Below are positions 24,556 through 33,088 of a DNA stretch of 56,453 bases, piece after piece. Numbering within the stretch: the stretch's first letter is position 1; each line of letters begins with the position of its first letter. The translations under genes and the position numbers were made by a program. Source of the DNA: CAWJEL01 sp964647255 (GTDB lineage Bacteria > Chloroflexota > Anaerolineae > CG2-30-64-16); the NCBI GenBank assembly GCA_964647255.1, contig CAZYGI010000021.1:1-56453 (forward strand), given 5' to 3'. The notes under the pieces are model-generated. The model had not been told where the DNA came from. It saw only the letters and a list, made by a program, of their open reading frames with translations, and searched no databases.

Positions 24556-26061
24556 TTATCCTTCGGCCTTCACCCAGCGCAGGCTCACGGTGCTCAGCAC
24601 GAAGAGCACGCCGTAGCAGGCGAAGATCGCAAAGTAGCCCAGCCCCGGCCGGTAGCCGTTGAGCAGATCGGCCATCGGGCCGCCGATGCCGGCGCCGATC
24701 ATCCCCGCGCCCGCGCCCGCCAGGTTTGAGATGCCGAGGTAGCGGCCGGCCTCCGCGGCCGGCACGAGGCGGGTGCCGAGCGCCCAGTTAGTTGCCATGA
24801 AGAGCCCCGTCGCCAGCCCCATCACGACACCGACGGTGTAGAGCGGCGCCAGGCCCGGCGTCCAGATGGCGACCAGCAGCAGGAACGCGCTGGCCGCCGC
24901 GATGACGCCGCTCAGCCCTACCAGCCGTTTGGGGCCGATGCGATCGCCCAGCCAGCCGCCCGGCAGCGCGGCCAGCAGGGTGCAAATCCCGACGACCATC
25001 ATCAGGTTGCCGGTGAGCGCGGCCGCCGCCTCGCGCGTGATTTTGAACGCATACATCAGAAAATAGGGCGCAAAGCCCTGAACCGAGGTCGCGGCTGCCA
25101 GGAAGAAGAGGCGGTTGACGATCCACCAGGTGAATGAGCTGTGGCCGGCGGTGTCCCGGCGGCCCAGCGTCGCCCAGGCCCCGGCGCGCACCCCCACGAT
25201 CACGGCCCCAGCCATCGCCACCAGCCCGCCAACGCCGATGCCAACGGCGCGCGCCGCGGCTGCGCCGGCCAGAGGCCAGGCGATGAGCGCGGCCAGGCCG
25301 CCGATCAGCCCGCCGCCGGCCAGACCCGCGGCCGCCCCCACGCCGATGCCCGCCAGCATGCCCAGGACGTGCAGCATCTGCGGCCCCAGCGGCGTCTCCG
25401 GCTTCTGGCGCAGCGGCTCCTCCCGGACGAAGATCAGTGTGAGCAGCATGGTCAGGAGCAGGCCGGCGCCGGTCACGCCGATGGCCCAGCCGACCTGGCC
25501 CGCGCCGATCAGCCGGGCAACCGTGAACGCGATCAGGATGAGCGGCAGGAGCTCGAAGATGGCCTTGACCGCCGAGGCGCGCCCGCGTTGGTCCTCCGGC
25601 ACCAGGTCGGGGATCAGCGCTTGCAGCGGGCCGTGTGAGACATTCGACGAGAATTGCAGGAGCAAGACGGCCGCCAACAGGAGCCAGTAGCTGCCCGCCA
25701 GGCCGATGGCAGCCAGAAAGATCAGGTCGAACAGGACGCCGACCGCGATGAACGGCCTGCGCCGGCCGAAGTGCGAGGTGTTGCGGTCGCTCAGCAGGCC
25801 CATCGCGGGCTGCACCAGCATGGCGATGACGAGCCCAGCCGTGCGGATGGCGCTCAGCGCCGAGTTCATCACCGTGCTGCTGACGAAGCCCGCCACCAGG
25901 TACGGCAGGAGGACCGAGCCGACGGCCGTGTTGCGGATGTTCAGGCCGAGCCAGAAGAGGTTGATCCACACGATGTCCCAGCCGCCGCGTCGGGCGCCCG
26001 GCCGGTCAGCCGCACCGGATGAGCCGGCCGGGCTGGGCTGCGGCCGGGGTTCAGAGGACAA
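24556..26061 (-). CDS. MFS transporter
   Basis: This polytopic membrane protein of 501 residues is Ala/Leu/Gly-rich with about 12-14 hydrophobic segments. It shows MFS signatures: PAMGLLSDRNTSHFGRRRPF between helices 2 and 3, and GGWLGDRIGPKRLVGLSG in the second half. The first resembles GPH/sugar-cation symporters and SLC45-like carriers. Sugar or glycoside transport is a reasonable guess, given the adjacent Gfo/Idh/MocA oxidoreductase. The start is a TTG at 26061, 11 bases inside the end of that gene. The start codon is uncertain because no clear SD is seen. Confidence 0.85.
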   Translation of the reverse strand: MSSEPRPQPSPAGSSGAADRPGARRGGWDIVWINLFWLGLNIRNTAVGSVLLPYLVAGFVSSTVMNSALSAIRTAGLVIAMLVQPAMGLLSDRNTSHFGRRRPFIAVGVLFDLIFLAAIGLAGSYWLLLAAVLLLQFSSNVSHGPLQALIPDLVPEDQRGRASAVKAIFELLPLILIAFTVARLIGAGQVGWAIGVTGAGLLLTMLLTLIFVREEPLRQKPETPLGPQMLHVLGMLAGIGVGAAAGLAGGGLIGGLAALIAWPLAGAAAARAVGIGVGGLVAMAGAVIVGVRAGAWATLGRRDTAGHSSFTWWIVNRLFFLAAATSVQGFAPYFLMYAFKITREAAAALTGNLMMVVGICTLLAALPGGWLGDRIGPKRLVGLSGVIAAASAFLLLVAIWTPGLAPLYTVGVVMGLATGLFMATNWALGTRLVPAAEAGRYLGISNLAGAGAGMIGAGIGGPMADLLNGYRPGLGYFAIFACYGVLFVLSTVSLRWVKAEG

Positions 26062-27037
26062 CCGGCGCCCCCGCGGCCGCGGATTTCAGCAGCGCCAGGA
26101 TGGTGACCAGATTGCCGCGGCTGTCGGCCAGGCTGATCCGCGGCGGCTGGCCCAGGAGGATGGCGTCCGCCATGTTCTCGACCTCGCCGAGGTAAAGCTC
26201 CTGGCCGGGCACGATGATCGTCTCGCGCCGGCCATCATCGTGCGTCAAGACGATCTCTGCGTTGAGGCCCGGCTTGAAGGCGTTGGCGAGGCTGATCGTT
26301 CCGTCGCTGCCGACAACCTCCAGCAGCATCCGCTCCGGCGAGCGGAACCCGCTGTCGAACTGCGCCACCACGCTGCCGGGGAAGCGCATCTGACCGGCAA
26401 ACGCGATATCAATGCCCGTGGGCCCGGTTTGCTGCCAGCCGAAGACCTCGACCGGCTCCGCACCGGCGAGCAGCCGGGCAAAGCTGATCGGGTAGCAGCC
26501 GACATCCCAGATGCTTCCGCCGCCCAGCGCCGGTTCGAGCCGCACGTCGCCGGGCCGGTTCAGGTTGAAGGTGAAGGCGCCGCGGATGAGCTGCAATGCC
26601 CCGATCGCTCCCGTGTCAACCAGCGCCTTCACTTTGAGTGTCTGCGGATGGTGGCGGTACATGAACGCCTCCATCACGACCACGCCGGCCTTGGCTGCGG
26701 CCGCCGCGATCGCGTCCGCCTCGGCCGGGGCGAGCGTCATCGGCTTCTCGCACAGCACATGCTTGCCCGCCTGCGCCGCCTTAATCGTCCACTCGGCGTG
26801 CAGGCTGTTCGGCAGCGAATTGTAGACCACGTCAATGTCGGGGTCGGCCAGCAGCGCCTCGTAGCTGGGGAAGACGCGCGGGATGCCCCACTCGGCCGCG
26901 TAGGCCTGGCCGCGCGCCAGGTCGCGTGAGGCCACACCGGCCAGCCGGTTGCGCGGCGAGACGCGCAGCGGCGGGATGAGGGCCCGATTGATGCGGCCTG
27001 TGCCCAGCAGGCCCCAGCGGAGGATGGTTTCGGTCAT
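26051..27037 (-). CDS. Gfo/Idh/MocA-family oxidoreductase
   Basis: This 328-residue protein has an N-terminal Rossmann fold (LRWGLLGTGRINRALIPPL) for NAD(P). The characteristic EKPMTL follows (Glu-Lys-Pro around residue 92). The C-terminal substrate domain includes GSIWDVGCYPISFARLL, in which Asp and the Cys-Tyr-Pro segment match the family's catalytic region. These enzymes act on sugars, inositols or trans-dihydrodiols. The start at 27037 has AAGGAG nine bases upstream. Its end overlaps the MFS start, consistent with uptake and conversion of one sugar-like compound. Confidence 0.9.
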   Translation of the reverse strand: MTETILRWGLLGTGRINRALIPPLRVSPRNRLAGVASRDLARGQAYAAEWGIPRVFPSYEALLADPDIDVVYNSLPNSLHAEWTIKAAQAGKHVLCEKPMTLAPAEADAIAAAAAKAGVVVMEAFMYRHHPQTLKVKALVDTGAIGALQLIRGAFTFNLNRPGDVRLEPALGGGSIWDVGCYPISFARLLAGAEPVEVFGWQQTGPTGIDIAFAGQMRFPGSVVAQFDSGFRSPERMLLEVVGSDGTISLANAFKPGLNAEIVLTHDDGRRETIIVPGQELYLGEVENMADAILLGQPPRISLADSRGNLVTILALLKSAAAGAPVVL

Positions 27038-27056
27038 GGGTGCCTCTCCTTGAAAA

Positions 27057-27998
27057 TCATTGGCTGATTCCTTGTGCCCAGGCGGCCATATCTGCGGATT
27101 CGGCAACGTCCGGCCCGAGGACGAGTCGCTGCCAGGTCTGCCCGGTCAGCTTGCCGTCCGCGGCGAACTCCAGCACGCCGGCGCCGAGGTAGCGCCCCGC
27201 ATGCCCCGGCGCCGCTGCATCGGCGCGGAACACGAGCGTTCCTGTCCGCTCGCTGCGCCACGGCGCGGCGAGCGGCGGCGCGCCGCCGCTGATGATGGCC
27301 GCGATGCCGGGGATCTCGTCCGCGATGCGTTGATCCACCTCCGCCCCGGCGTGCGAGAGGAGCAGCACGATGTCTGCCCGACCCTGCAATCCGGCCAGGT
27401 TTCGGCGCACCGCGGCCAGCGGATCGGTCACACCGATGTCGGCGGCGCCGGGCCCGCCGCTGACGCCGATGATCGCCAGGCGGTGGCCGGCGATCTCGCG
27501 CAGCAGATACGGCGCGGCGACGAGTTGGTCGGTGCCGGTGATCACGGCGTTGGCCGATAGCAGCGCAAACTTCGCCTCGCTCGCCCGCTGCCGCAGCGTC
27601 TCGACGCCGAGGCTCAAGTCGGCCGGGCCGAGCGCGACGGCATCATAGCCAAGCCGGTTCAGTGCCTCCACGCTGGTCTGTCCGCCTGTCTTGCGCGCCG
27701 GGTCCTGGTCACCGACCAGGCTGTCGCCCGCATCCAGGAGCAGCAGGTTGGGGTTCTGTTTTCGTTGCTGTGTAATCGCGGTGGCCCGCCGGGCCACGCC
27801 CCCGAGGGCGGGACTTCAGCCGCAGGCGAACAGATAGCCCCAGGTGTCGTTGCTGTGCACCAGCGCCAGTTGGAACGGCTGCGGCGCGGCGGTGGCAGTC
27901 GGCAGGGGCGACAGATCCGGCGCGGCTGCCGGCCCCAGCGCCACGCAGCCCGCGGCCAGGATGCTGAGGAGAAGGAGAGCGGCAAGTGGCCGTTTCAT
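27057..27998 (-). CDS. lipoprotein metallophosphoesterase-like protein with in-frame TGA (possible selenocysteine)
   Basis: The protein is 313 codons long if the TGA at codon 61 (27818-27816) is read through. The start ATG (27998) has AAGGAG nine bases upstream. A lipoprotein signal LSILAAGC puts Cys18 at the lipid site. After a Pro/Thr linker comes LVHSNDTWGYLFACG, then TGA, then SPALGGVARRAT in the same frame, followed by LLLLDAGDSL and a full domain of the UshA/SoxB-like type. From memory relatives read CGC-x-GGLARR here, so TGA replaces a conserved Cys codon. Two hairpins follow at once (GCCC-UCGG-GGGC seven bases after; GUGGCCC-GGC-GGGCCAC 19 bases after) and one could act as SECIS. The alternative is a nonsense mutation or sequencing error. 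Several metal-ligand motifs look altered. Confidence 0.7.
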
Positions 27999-28015
27999 CG
28001 TATGGCTCCTTTTTG

Positions 28016-29065
28016 TCACGCCGGGAACAGCCGTTCCAACCCGCGCCACAGGTCGTCGCGCCAGGCCGGATAGTTGTGGCCCGCATTGTATTCGTGATAA
28101 GCCGCATCGTAGCCGTGCTTAACCAACAGCGCGTGCAGCGCGCGGTTCGCCGGCAGCAGCCCCTCGAAGCGGCCAACGTCCAGCCAGACCTTCAGCGGTG
28201 CGGCCGGCGCGTGGCGCACCAGAAGCGAGATGATAGATTCGCCCTCGCCCAGGTCGAAGGCGCCCGACTGGCTGAGCACGCGGCCGAAGATGGTGCTCAT
28301 CCGCAGGCCGGTGTACAGCGCCATCAGGCCGCCCATGGACGCGCCCGCGATCCCGTAGGCGCCCGGCTGCTGCGCCGGATCAACCAGGTCCAGATGTTGT
28401 CGTGCCAGCGGCAGCACGGTGCCGAACAGGAAGCCCAGCGTCGCTTCGCTGCACGCGTACTCGACCCCGCGGGCCGGGCCGCCGTGGTCGCACAGGGCCA
28501 GCGCGATCGGCCGGATGCGCCGCTGGGCGATCAGGTTGTCAACGATCGCGGTGATCTTCCCGCGGCGCAGGTAGTCCCGGCCATCATAGACCACCAGCAG
28601 CGGCGCCGGCCCCGCAACCGGCGGCCGGTAGAGCCAGATGTCCCGCCGGCCGTTGGCGAGCAGGAACGATTGTTTCACGCGATGCTGGCTCACTTCGCCG
28701 CGCGCGCTGCCCCGCCGCGGGCGCGCCAGCGGCGTCGGGCGGCCTTCCGGCATGTAGAACCAGTGATTGGCGGCGCCGCAGCCGTTGGAGGCCGCCCGCG
28801 AGTTAAGTGGGTCGGGGATGCGATCTCGGTCGCCCTTGCCGGTGAAGAATGCGTATTCCATGTATGCGTCGCCGGGCAGGTCGAGGGCAGCCGACCAAAG
28901 CCCGCGCGCCTCGGAGTGCCACGCCGCGGGATGGTCGAGGTCCCAGCCGTTGAAGTCGCCGATCAGGAAGGGGGGCTGTGCGCCCTGCCAGACCAGGGTT
29001 GCCTTGTCGCCCGTGATGACGGGGTTCCCATCGGCCAGCGCGCGTTCCAGCAGCGTTGCGGTCAT
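28016..29065 (-). CDS. enterochelin-esterase-like alpha/beta hydrolase
   Basis: This 349-residue protein has an N-terminal carbohydrate-binding-like E-set domain (PPFLIGDFNGWDLDHPAAW). An esterase-D-type hydrolase domain follows (LLVVYDGRDYLRRG). The nucleophile elbow is GIAGASMGGLMALY (Ser in GASMGG) and the catalytic His is likely in YNAGHNYPAWRDDL. Family members hydrolyse enterobactin, acylated sugars or phenolic esters. No signal peptide is present, so it probably acts in the cytoplasm. The ATG at 29065 has AAGGAG seven bases upstream. Longer upstream readings lie antisense to the glycosyltransferase and are rejected. Confidence 0.87.
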   Translation of the reverse strand: MTATLLERALADGNPVITGDKATLVWQGAQPPFLIGDFNGWDLDHPAAWHSEARGLWSAALDLPGDAYMEYAFFTGKGDRDRIPDPLNSRAASNGCGAANHWFYMPEGRPTPLARPRRGSARGEVSQHRVKQSFLLANGRRDIWLYRPPVAGPAPLLVVYDGRDYLRRGKITAIVDNLIAQRRIRPIALALCDHGGPARGVEYACSEATLGFLFGTVLPLARQHLDLVDPAQQPGAYGIAGASMGGLMALYTGLRMSTIFGRVLSQSGAFDLGEGESIISLLVRHAPAAPLKVWLDVGRFEGLLPANRALHALLVKHGYDAAYHEYNAGHNYPAWRDDLWRGLERLFPA

Positions 29066-29153
29066 CTTGGCTCCTTGATGGTCGTGTGGACGCAGTTTAA
29101 CCGCAGCGTGTCGAACATGCAAGCGTCGTGCGACAGCGTAATGAGGCGATGAT

Positions 29154-29182
29154 TTGGCAACGGCAAGCACTTTGCATATAAT
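29154..29182 (+). promoter_or_regulatory. promoter of the glycosyltransferase gene
   Basis: TTGGCA (29154-29159) and a consensus TATAAT (29177-29182) are 17 bases apart, in the divergent gap between esterase and glycosyltransferase genes. Confidence 0.65.
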
Positions 29183-29290
29183 CACTTCGGTTTTCAGGTG
29201 GCGACGGGTGGCATTTGGCGCTCGTCGCCCATTTCTTTCTATTCGCACACGGCCAGGTTTACAGGCCACGGGGTGTGCAGGAGATGCTGT

Positions 29291-30730
29291 TTGTTCATCG
29301 TGCTCTATACGCTCACGGTTCTGGGGCTGAGCGTCTATGCGTTGCAGTCGCTGCTGCTGACCATTCTGTATTTCAAACACCGACATGACATAACGCCGAT
29401 GGCAGTGATCGCGGAGGACGCCTGGCCCCGGGTCACCGTACAACTGCCGATCTTCAACGAAATGTACGTGGTTGAGCGTCTGATTGACGCTGCGGCCGCG
29501 TTGGATTATCCTCGTGACCGCCTGCAGGTGCAAGTGCTGGACGATTCGACCGACGAGACGACGGCCCTCGCCGAGGCGCGCGCGGCACAGCACCGCAAGG
29601 AGGGGGTGGATGTCCGGGTCTTGCACCGCACTGACCGGGCCGGCTTCAAGGCGGGCGCCCTGGCCTGGGGTCTGGCGCAGACCGACGCCGAATTTCTCGC
29701 TGTGTTTGACGCCGACTTCCAGCCGCGGCCAGATTGGCTGCGGCGAATCATCCCGGCGATGCTGGCTCGCCCCGATGTCGGGATGGGGCAGACCCGCTGG
29801 TCGCACCTGAACGAGGAATACTCGCCGCTGACGCGCGTGGAATCGTTGGCCCTGGACGGCCACTTCGTCGTCGAGCAAACGGCGCGCAGTCGTTCCGGGC
29901 TGCTGATCAATTTTAACGGCTCCGGCGGCGTCTGGCGCCGCGCCTGCATCGAGGCGGCGGGCGGCTGGCAGGCCGACACCATGACCGAGGACATGGATTT
30001 GAGCTACCGTGCGCAGTTGGCCGGCTGGCGCAATCTCTACCTGCCGGAAGTGGACGCACCTGCCGAGCTGCCCGCACAGATGGAGGCGTTCAAGAAGCAG
30101 CAGGCGCGCTGGGCGGAAGGTTCGGCGCAGTGTGTGCGCAAGCTGGCGTGGCAGATCATCTCCAGCGATCTGGCGTGGCGCCAGAAGGCGATGGCGTTGG
30201 TGCACATGAGCGGCTATTTTACCCAACCGCTGATGGTGCTGCTGTTGCTGACTTCGCTGCCGCTGATCTTGCTGCCTCCCACGTCGCAGCCGGTGCTGAT
30301 GTTCTTGGGGCTCGCCGGCCTGGGGCCGCCGCTGTTGTTCACCACGGCGCAGATCGCGCTGCACCGCGATTGGGGGCGGCGGTTGCTGTTCTTCCCGCTG
30401 CTGATGGTGGTGACCGCCGGCCTGACGTGGAGCACCTCGAACGCGTTGTGGGCCGGGCTGCGCCGTTTCGGCGGCACCTTCCGCCGGACGCCAAAGTTCC
30501 GGTTGGAGGGCCGGCAAGGGGAATGGGCCGGCAGCGCCTACCGCTTGCTGCCGGATCGGCTGGTGATCGGCGAGCTGGCGCTGATGGCCTATGCCGGCGC
30601 GGGCGTCGTGCTTGCCTGGACACGCGGCCGGTACAGCACAGTGCCGCTCATGCTGTTATTCGCCGTCGGCTACGGACTGGTCGCCGGTCTAGGCCTATGG
30701 CAGGGCCGCCGGGCGGCGGCGCACGCATAG
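29291..30730 (+). CDS. family 2 processive-type glycosyltransferase with QxxRW motif
   Basis: This 479-residue membrane protein carries the signature of cellulose-synthase-like GT2 enzymes. Counting from the TTG at 29291, it has VQVLDDSTDE (Asp84-85), FDADFQ (DxD at 140-142), MTEDMDLSYRAQLAGW (TED at 232-234) and KKQQARWAEGS (QxxRW at 270-274). An N-terminal helix (IVLYTLTVLGLSVYALQSLL) and four C-terminal helices anchor it. It probably uses a nucleotide sugar to build a polysaccharide or glycolipid. The start is uncertain: TTG 29291 has AGGAG at the right distance, and a longer GTG form from 29273 or 29198 is possible. A promoter lies at 29154-29182. Confidence 0.87.
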   Translation: MFIVLYTLTVLGLSVYALQSLLLTILYFKHRHDITPMAVIAEDAWPRVTVQLPIFNEMYVVERLIDAAAALDYPRDRLQVQVLDDSTDETTALAEARAAQHRKEGVDVRVLHRTDRAGFKAGALAWGLAQTDAEFLAVFDADFQPRPDWLRRIIPAMLARPDVGMGQTRWSHLNEEYSPLTRVESLALDGHFVVEQTARSRSGLLINFNGSGGVWRRACIEAAGGWQADTMTEDMDLSYRAQLAGWRNLYLPEVDAPAELPAQMEAFKKQQARWAEGSAQCVRKLAWQIISSDLAWRQKAMALVHMSGYFTQPLMVLLLLTSLPLILLPPTSQPVLMFLGLAGLGPPLLFTTAQIALHRDWGRRLLFFPLLMVVTAGLTWSTSNALWAGLRRFGGTFRRTPKFRLEGRQGEWAGSAYRLLPDRLVIGELALMAYAGAGVVLAWTRGRYSTVPLMLLFAVGYGLVAGLGLWQGRRAAAHA

Positions 30731-30778
30731 GATGCCGCTGGCGCGCGTGAGTCTCGCACAGTGAATCAGGAGGGGTAA

Positions 30779-31561
30779 ATGTCGAAGCATGGAAAGCTGT
30801 TCCGCACATTGTTCCTGGGCGCGAGTCTTCTCGGCCTCCTGGCGTTCGGTTTGTCCCCGGCTCTGGCGCAGCCGCCGCAGCCCGCGGGGACTGCTGCGGC
30901 GTGCTCGCCGGAGAAACCATGTCCTTTGGGCACCGCTGTCTCCACGGCGCCGAGCGGGCTCTCGTTCGCTGAGGCTGCGGCTGTCGGATCGCGCAACGTA
31001 GCGGTGGAGCCGGGGTCGAACGGCTTCTGGCTGGCGTGGATCGTGATGGCCCTGCTGGCGCTCGCCTTGATCTACGCGCTGGTGAGCGCCGTGCTCCTGG
31101 TGCTGGGCCGCTCCGCGCCGGCGCTGGCGGGCGTCGCTGACGTTGCGATTCCGGTGCTGGCGGTGTTGGGGATGGGGGTGGCGATCTATCTCTCCTTCAT
31201 CGAGGTGCGCAACGTGAAGGCCGTCTGCGGGCCGGTGGGTGATTGCAATGCCGTGCAGGCGAGCCCCTACGCCAAGCTGTTCGGGTTTTTGCCGGTGGGG
31301 GTCTTGGGCCTGGCGGGTTACGTGGCGATCATCGTGGCCTGGGGCCTGGGGCGTTACGGCAAGGGCACGCTTGCCCGCCTCGCGCCTTTGGCGCTCTTGG
31401 GCATGGCGCTGTTCGGGGTGCTGTTCAGCATCTATCTGACCTACCTGGAGCTGTTTGTGATCCTGGCGGTCTGTATCTGGTGCTTGAGCTCGGCGACCAT
31501 CATGGCGCTGCTGCTGATCGTCTCGGTCGGCCCGGCGTTGGCGGCCATCGGCGGCGAATAG
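30779..31561 (+). CDS. vitamin K epoxide reductase (VKOR) family protein
   Basis: This 260-residue membrane protein begins with a signal-like segment and a short Cys-containing region (ACSPEKPC). The VKOR domain follows with about five helices. Signature residues are the loop Cys pair in VCGPVGDCNAVQASPYAKLFG and the active-site CxxC in LAVCIWCLSSA. Bacterial VKORs pass electrons from quinone to re-oxidise a DsbA-like partner and so drive disulfide formation in exported proteins. No DsbA partner is fused here. SD AGGAGG precedes the ATG by six bases. The 150-base gap before ferritin suggests a separate transcript there. Confidence 0.9.
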   Translation: MSKHGKLFRTLFLGASLLGLLAFGLSPALAQPPQPAGTAAACSPEKPCPLGTAVSTAPSGLSFAEAAAVGSRNVAVEPGSNGFWLAWIVMALLALALIYALVSAVLLVLGRSAPALAGVADVAIPVLAVLGMGVAIYLSFIEVRNVKAVCGPVGDCNAVQASPYAKLFGFLPVGVLGLAGYVAIIVAWGLGRYGKGTLARLAPLALLGMALFGVLFSIYLTYLELFVILAVCIWCLSSATIMALLLIVSVGPALAAIGGE

Positions 31562-31709
31562 CCAGTTTGCCACGGCGCAGTCCCCGGTGTAGAATGTTCG
31601 CACCGCAGGAGAAACAGAGTCTCCCTTACAGCCTTTTGTCAATTGCTGTCGTTTAATCGGATTTAAAGGGATCGTCAAAGCTAATCTTGTCAGACAAAGG
31701 AGCAGCAGA

Positions 31710-32207
31710 ATGTTCACCCAAACACTGCAAAACGCATTCAACGAGCAGATCAAGCACGAGTTCTACTCTGCTTACTTCTACCTGGGGATGTCCGCCTACT
31801 GCAAGTCCAACAACCTGTTCGGCGCAGCGAAGTGGCTGAAGGTGCAGGCCGAAGAGGAACAGGAGCATGCGCTCAAGTTCTTCAAGTACATCGAAGAGCG
31901 GGGCGGAAAAGTCGAGCTGCAGGCCATCGCGCAGCCGCCGGCCACATATGCTTCGCTGCTCGATCTCTTCGAGCAGGTGTTGGCCCATGAGCAGAAGGTC
32001 ACTGCCTTGATCAACCGTTTGTACGAGCTGGCGGTCAAGGAGGCCGACTATCCGAGCCAGTTCATGCTCCAGTGGTTCATCAACGAGCAGGTCGAGGAAG
32101 AAGGCAACGCCACGACCATCGTGGAGATGCTGAAGCAGGTCGGCTCGCAGCCGCAGGGCCTCTTCATGATTGACAGCAAGCTGGGCGCCCGCGCTGCCAA
32201 GGGCTAA
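31710..32207 (+). CDS. ftnA: bacterial ferritin (iron storage)
   Basis: This 165-residue four-helix protein has the complete ferroxidase centre of bacterial FtnA: Glu17, Glu50, His53, Glu94 and Gln127 at the canonical positions. It oxidises ferrous iron and stores it as a mineral inside a 24-subunit shell. No heme-binding Met typical of bacterioferritin is evident. The ATG follows AAAGGAG, and the gene is closed by a strong terminator at 32238. It stands apart from its neighbours and is likely a single-gene unit. Confidence 0.95.
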   Translation: MFTQTLQNAFNEQIKHEFYSAYFYLGMSAYCKSNNLFGAAKWLKVQAEEEQEHALKFFKYIEERGGKVELQAIAQPPATYASLLDLFEQVLAHEQKVTALINRLYELAVKEADYPSQFMLQWFINEQVEEEGNATTIVEMLKQVGSQPQGLFMIDSKLGARAAKG

Positions 32208-32237
32208 GCCGATCCCAGGCTGAACAGAACGGTTTGT

Positions 32238-32291
32238 GCCGGTTCGTATTGTGCTCGCCAGAGCATAATTCGAACCGGCGTTTTTGTTTTT
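32238..32291 (+). terminator. rho-independent terminator after ferritin
   Basis: GCCGGTTCG (32238-32246) pairs with CGAACCGGC (32271-32279). The inside pairs further (ATTGTGCTC with GAGCATAAT, one G-U). A T-rich tail follows at 32281-32290. Confidence 0.9.
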
Positions 32292-32331
32292 GCGGGGGGA
32301 CGCGTTAGAATAGGGCACTTCATCAAAGGCG

Positions 32332-33060
32332 ATGTGCGGCATGTTACCTCATGTGACTCTTTACAATGAGATCAGCCTGGACGGCAAGATCGCCGGCTTC
32401 GAGGCGGATATCGGGCGTTACTATACCCGGAGCTTCCGTTGGCACGCCGATGCCATCCTGATGGGCGGCAACACGGCGCTCAGCTTCGGCCCGCCGGAAT
32501 CGGACGCTGAGCGGGCCGTCGAGTTGCCTTTGCCGGCCAAGGAGGCTCTCTACCCCGGTTATGAGAACCTGGTTTACGAACCCCGTCCGCTCATTGTGAT
32601 CCCGGACAGTCGCGGCCAGGTGCTCAACTGGCTGGCGATCCACGCGCAACCCTGGTACCGCGATCCCGTCGCCCTGATCTCCCGCGTCACGCCGCAAGCG
32701 TATCGGGATTATCTTGCCAGGCGGTGCGTCGCGACCATCCTTGCGGGCGAGGAGCACGTAAATTTGGCCGCTGCGCTGGCGGAACTAGCCGCGCGCTTTG
32801 GGGTGCGCTCGATCCTGGCCGATTGCGGCGGGACGCTTAACGCTGCGCTGTTGCAGGCAGGGCTGGTTGATGAGTTTGCGTTCATCCTCAACCCCAGCCT
32901 GGTCGGTGGCCCCGACATTCAAAGCGTCTATGCGCCACCGGAAGCGCCCGGCGGCCCGATCCCACTGCGGCTGCTGGAAATCGAGCGTTTCGATGATGGC
33001 GCGGTGTGGCTGCGCTACGCGGTCGTCAAGCCGGACAAGACCGTACGCCCCGCGGATTGA
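32332..33060 (+). CDS. RibD C-terminal/dihydrofolate-reductase-like protein
   Basis: This 242-residue protein has the DHFR/RibD reductase fold: HVTLYNEISLDGKIAGF at the N-terminus, a WHADAILMGGNTAL helix-strand, RPLIVIPDSRG, and GVRSILADCGGTLNAALLQAGLVDEFAFILNP near the end. The last of these is a hallmark of the riboflavin-pathway reductase domain. There is no N-terminal deaminase domain, so it is a stand-alone reductase of uncertain substrate and not a full RibD. The start may be ATG 32332 or 32341, since AAAGG lies close to the first. It is followed 28 bases later by the winged-helix protein gene. Confidence 0.82.
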   Translation: MCGMLPHVTLYNEISLDGKIAGFEADIGRYYTRSFRWHADAILMGGNTALSFGPPESDAERAVELPLPAKEALYPGYENLVYEPRPLIVIPDSRGQVLNWLAIHAQPWYRDPVALISRVTPQAYRDYLARRCVATILAGEEHVNLAAALAELAARFGVRSILADCGGTLNAALLQAGLVDEFAFILNPSLVGGPDIQSVYAPPEAPGGPIPLRLLEIERFDDGAVWLRYAVVKPDKTVRPAD

Positions 33061-33088
33061 GCGGATCATCTCTCTAAGGAGGTTGTCA

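Noticed and set aside
27057..27797. Separate 246-residue gene beginning at the GTG at 27797
   Set aside because: It would start in mid-domain without SD. The sequence on the other side of the TGA completes the same family in the same frame.
29066..30517. Extension of the minus-strand esterase frame to 833 codons
   Set aside because: The extra part is antisense to the QxxRW glycosyltransferase. The esterase has its own SD and ATG at 29065.
32798..33088. Upstream extension of the winged-helix gene
   Set aside because: It overlaps the RibD-like gene in another frame, and a strong SD lies before ATG 33089.
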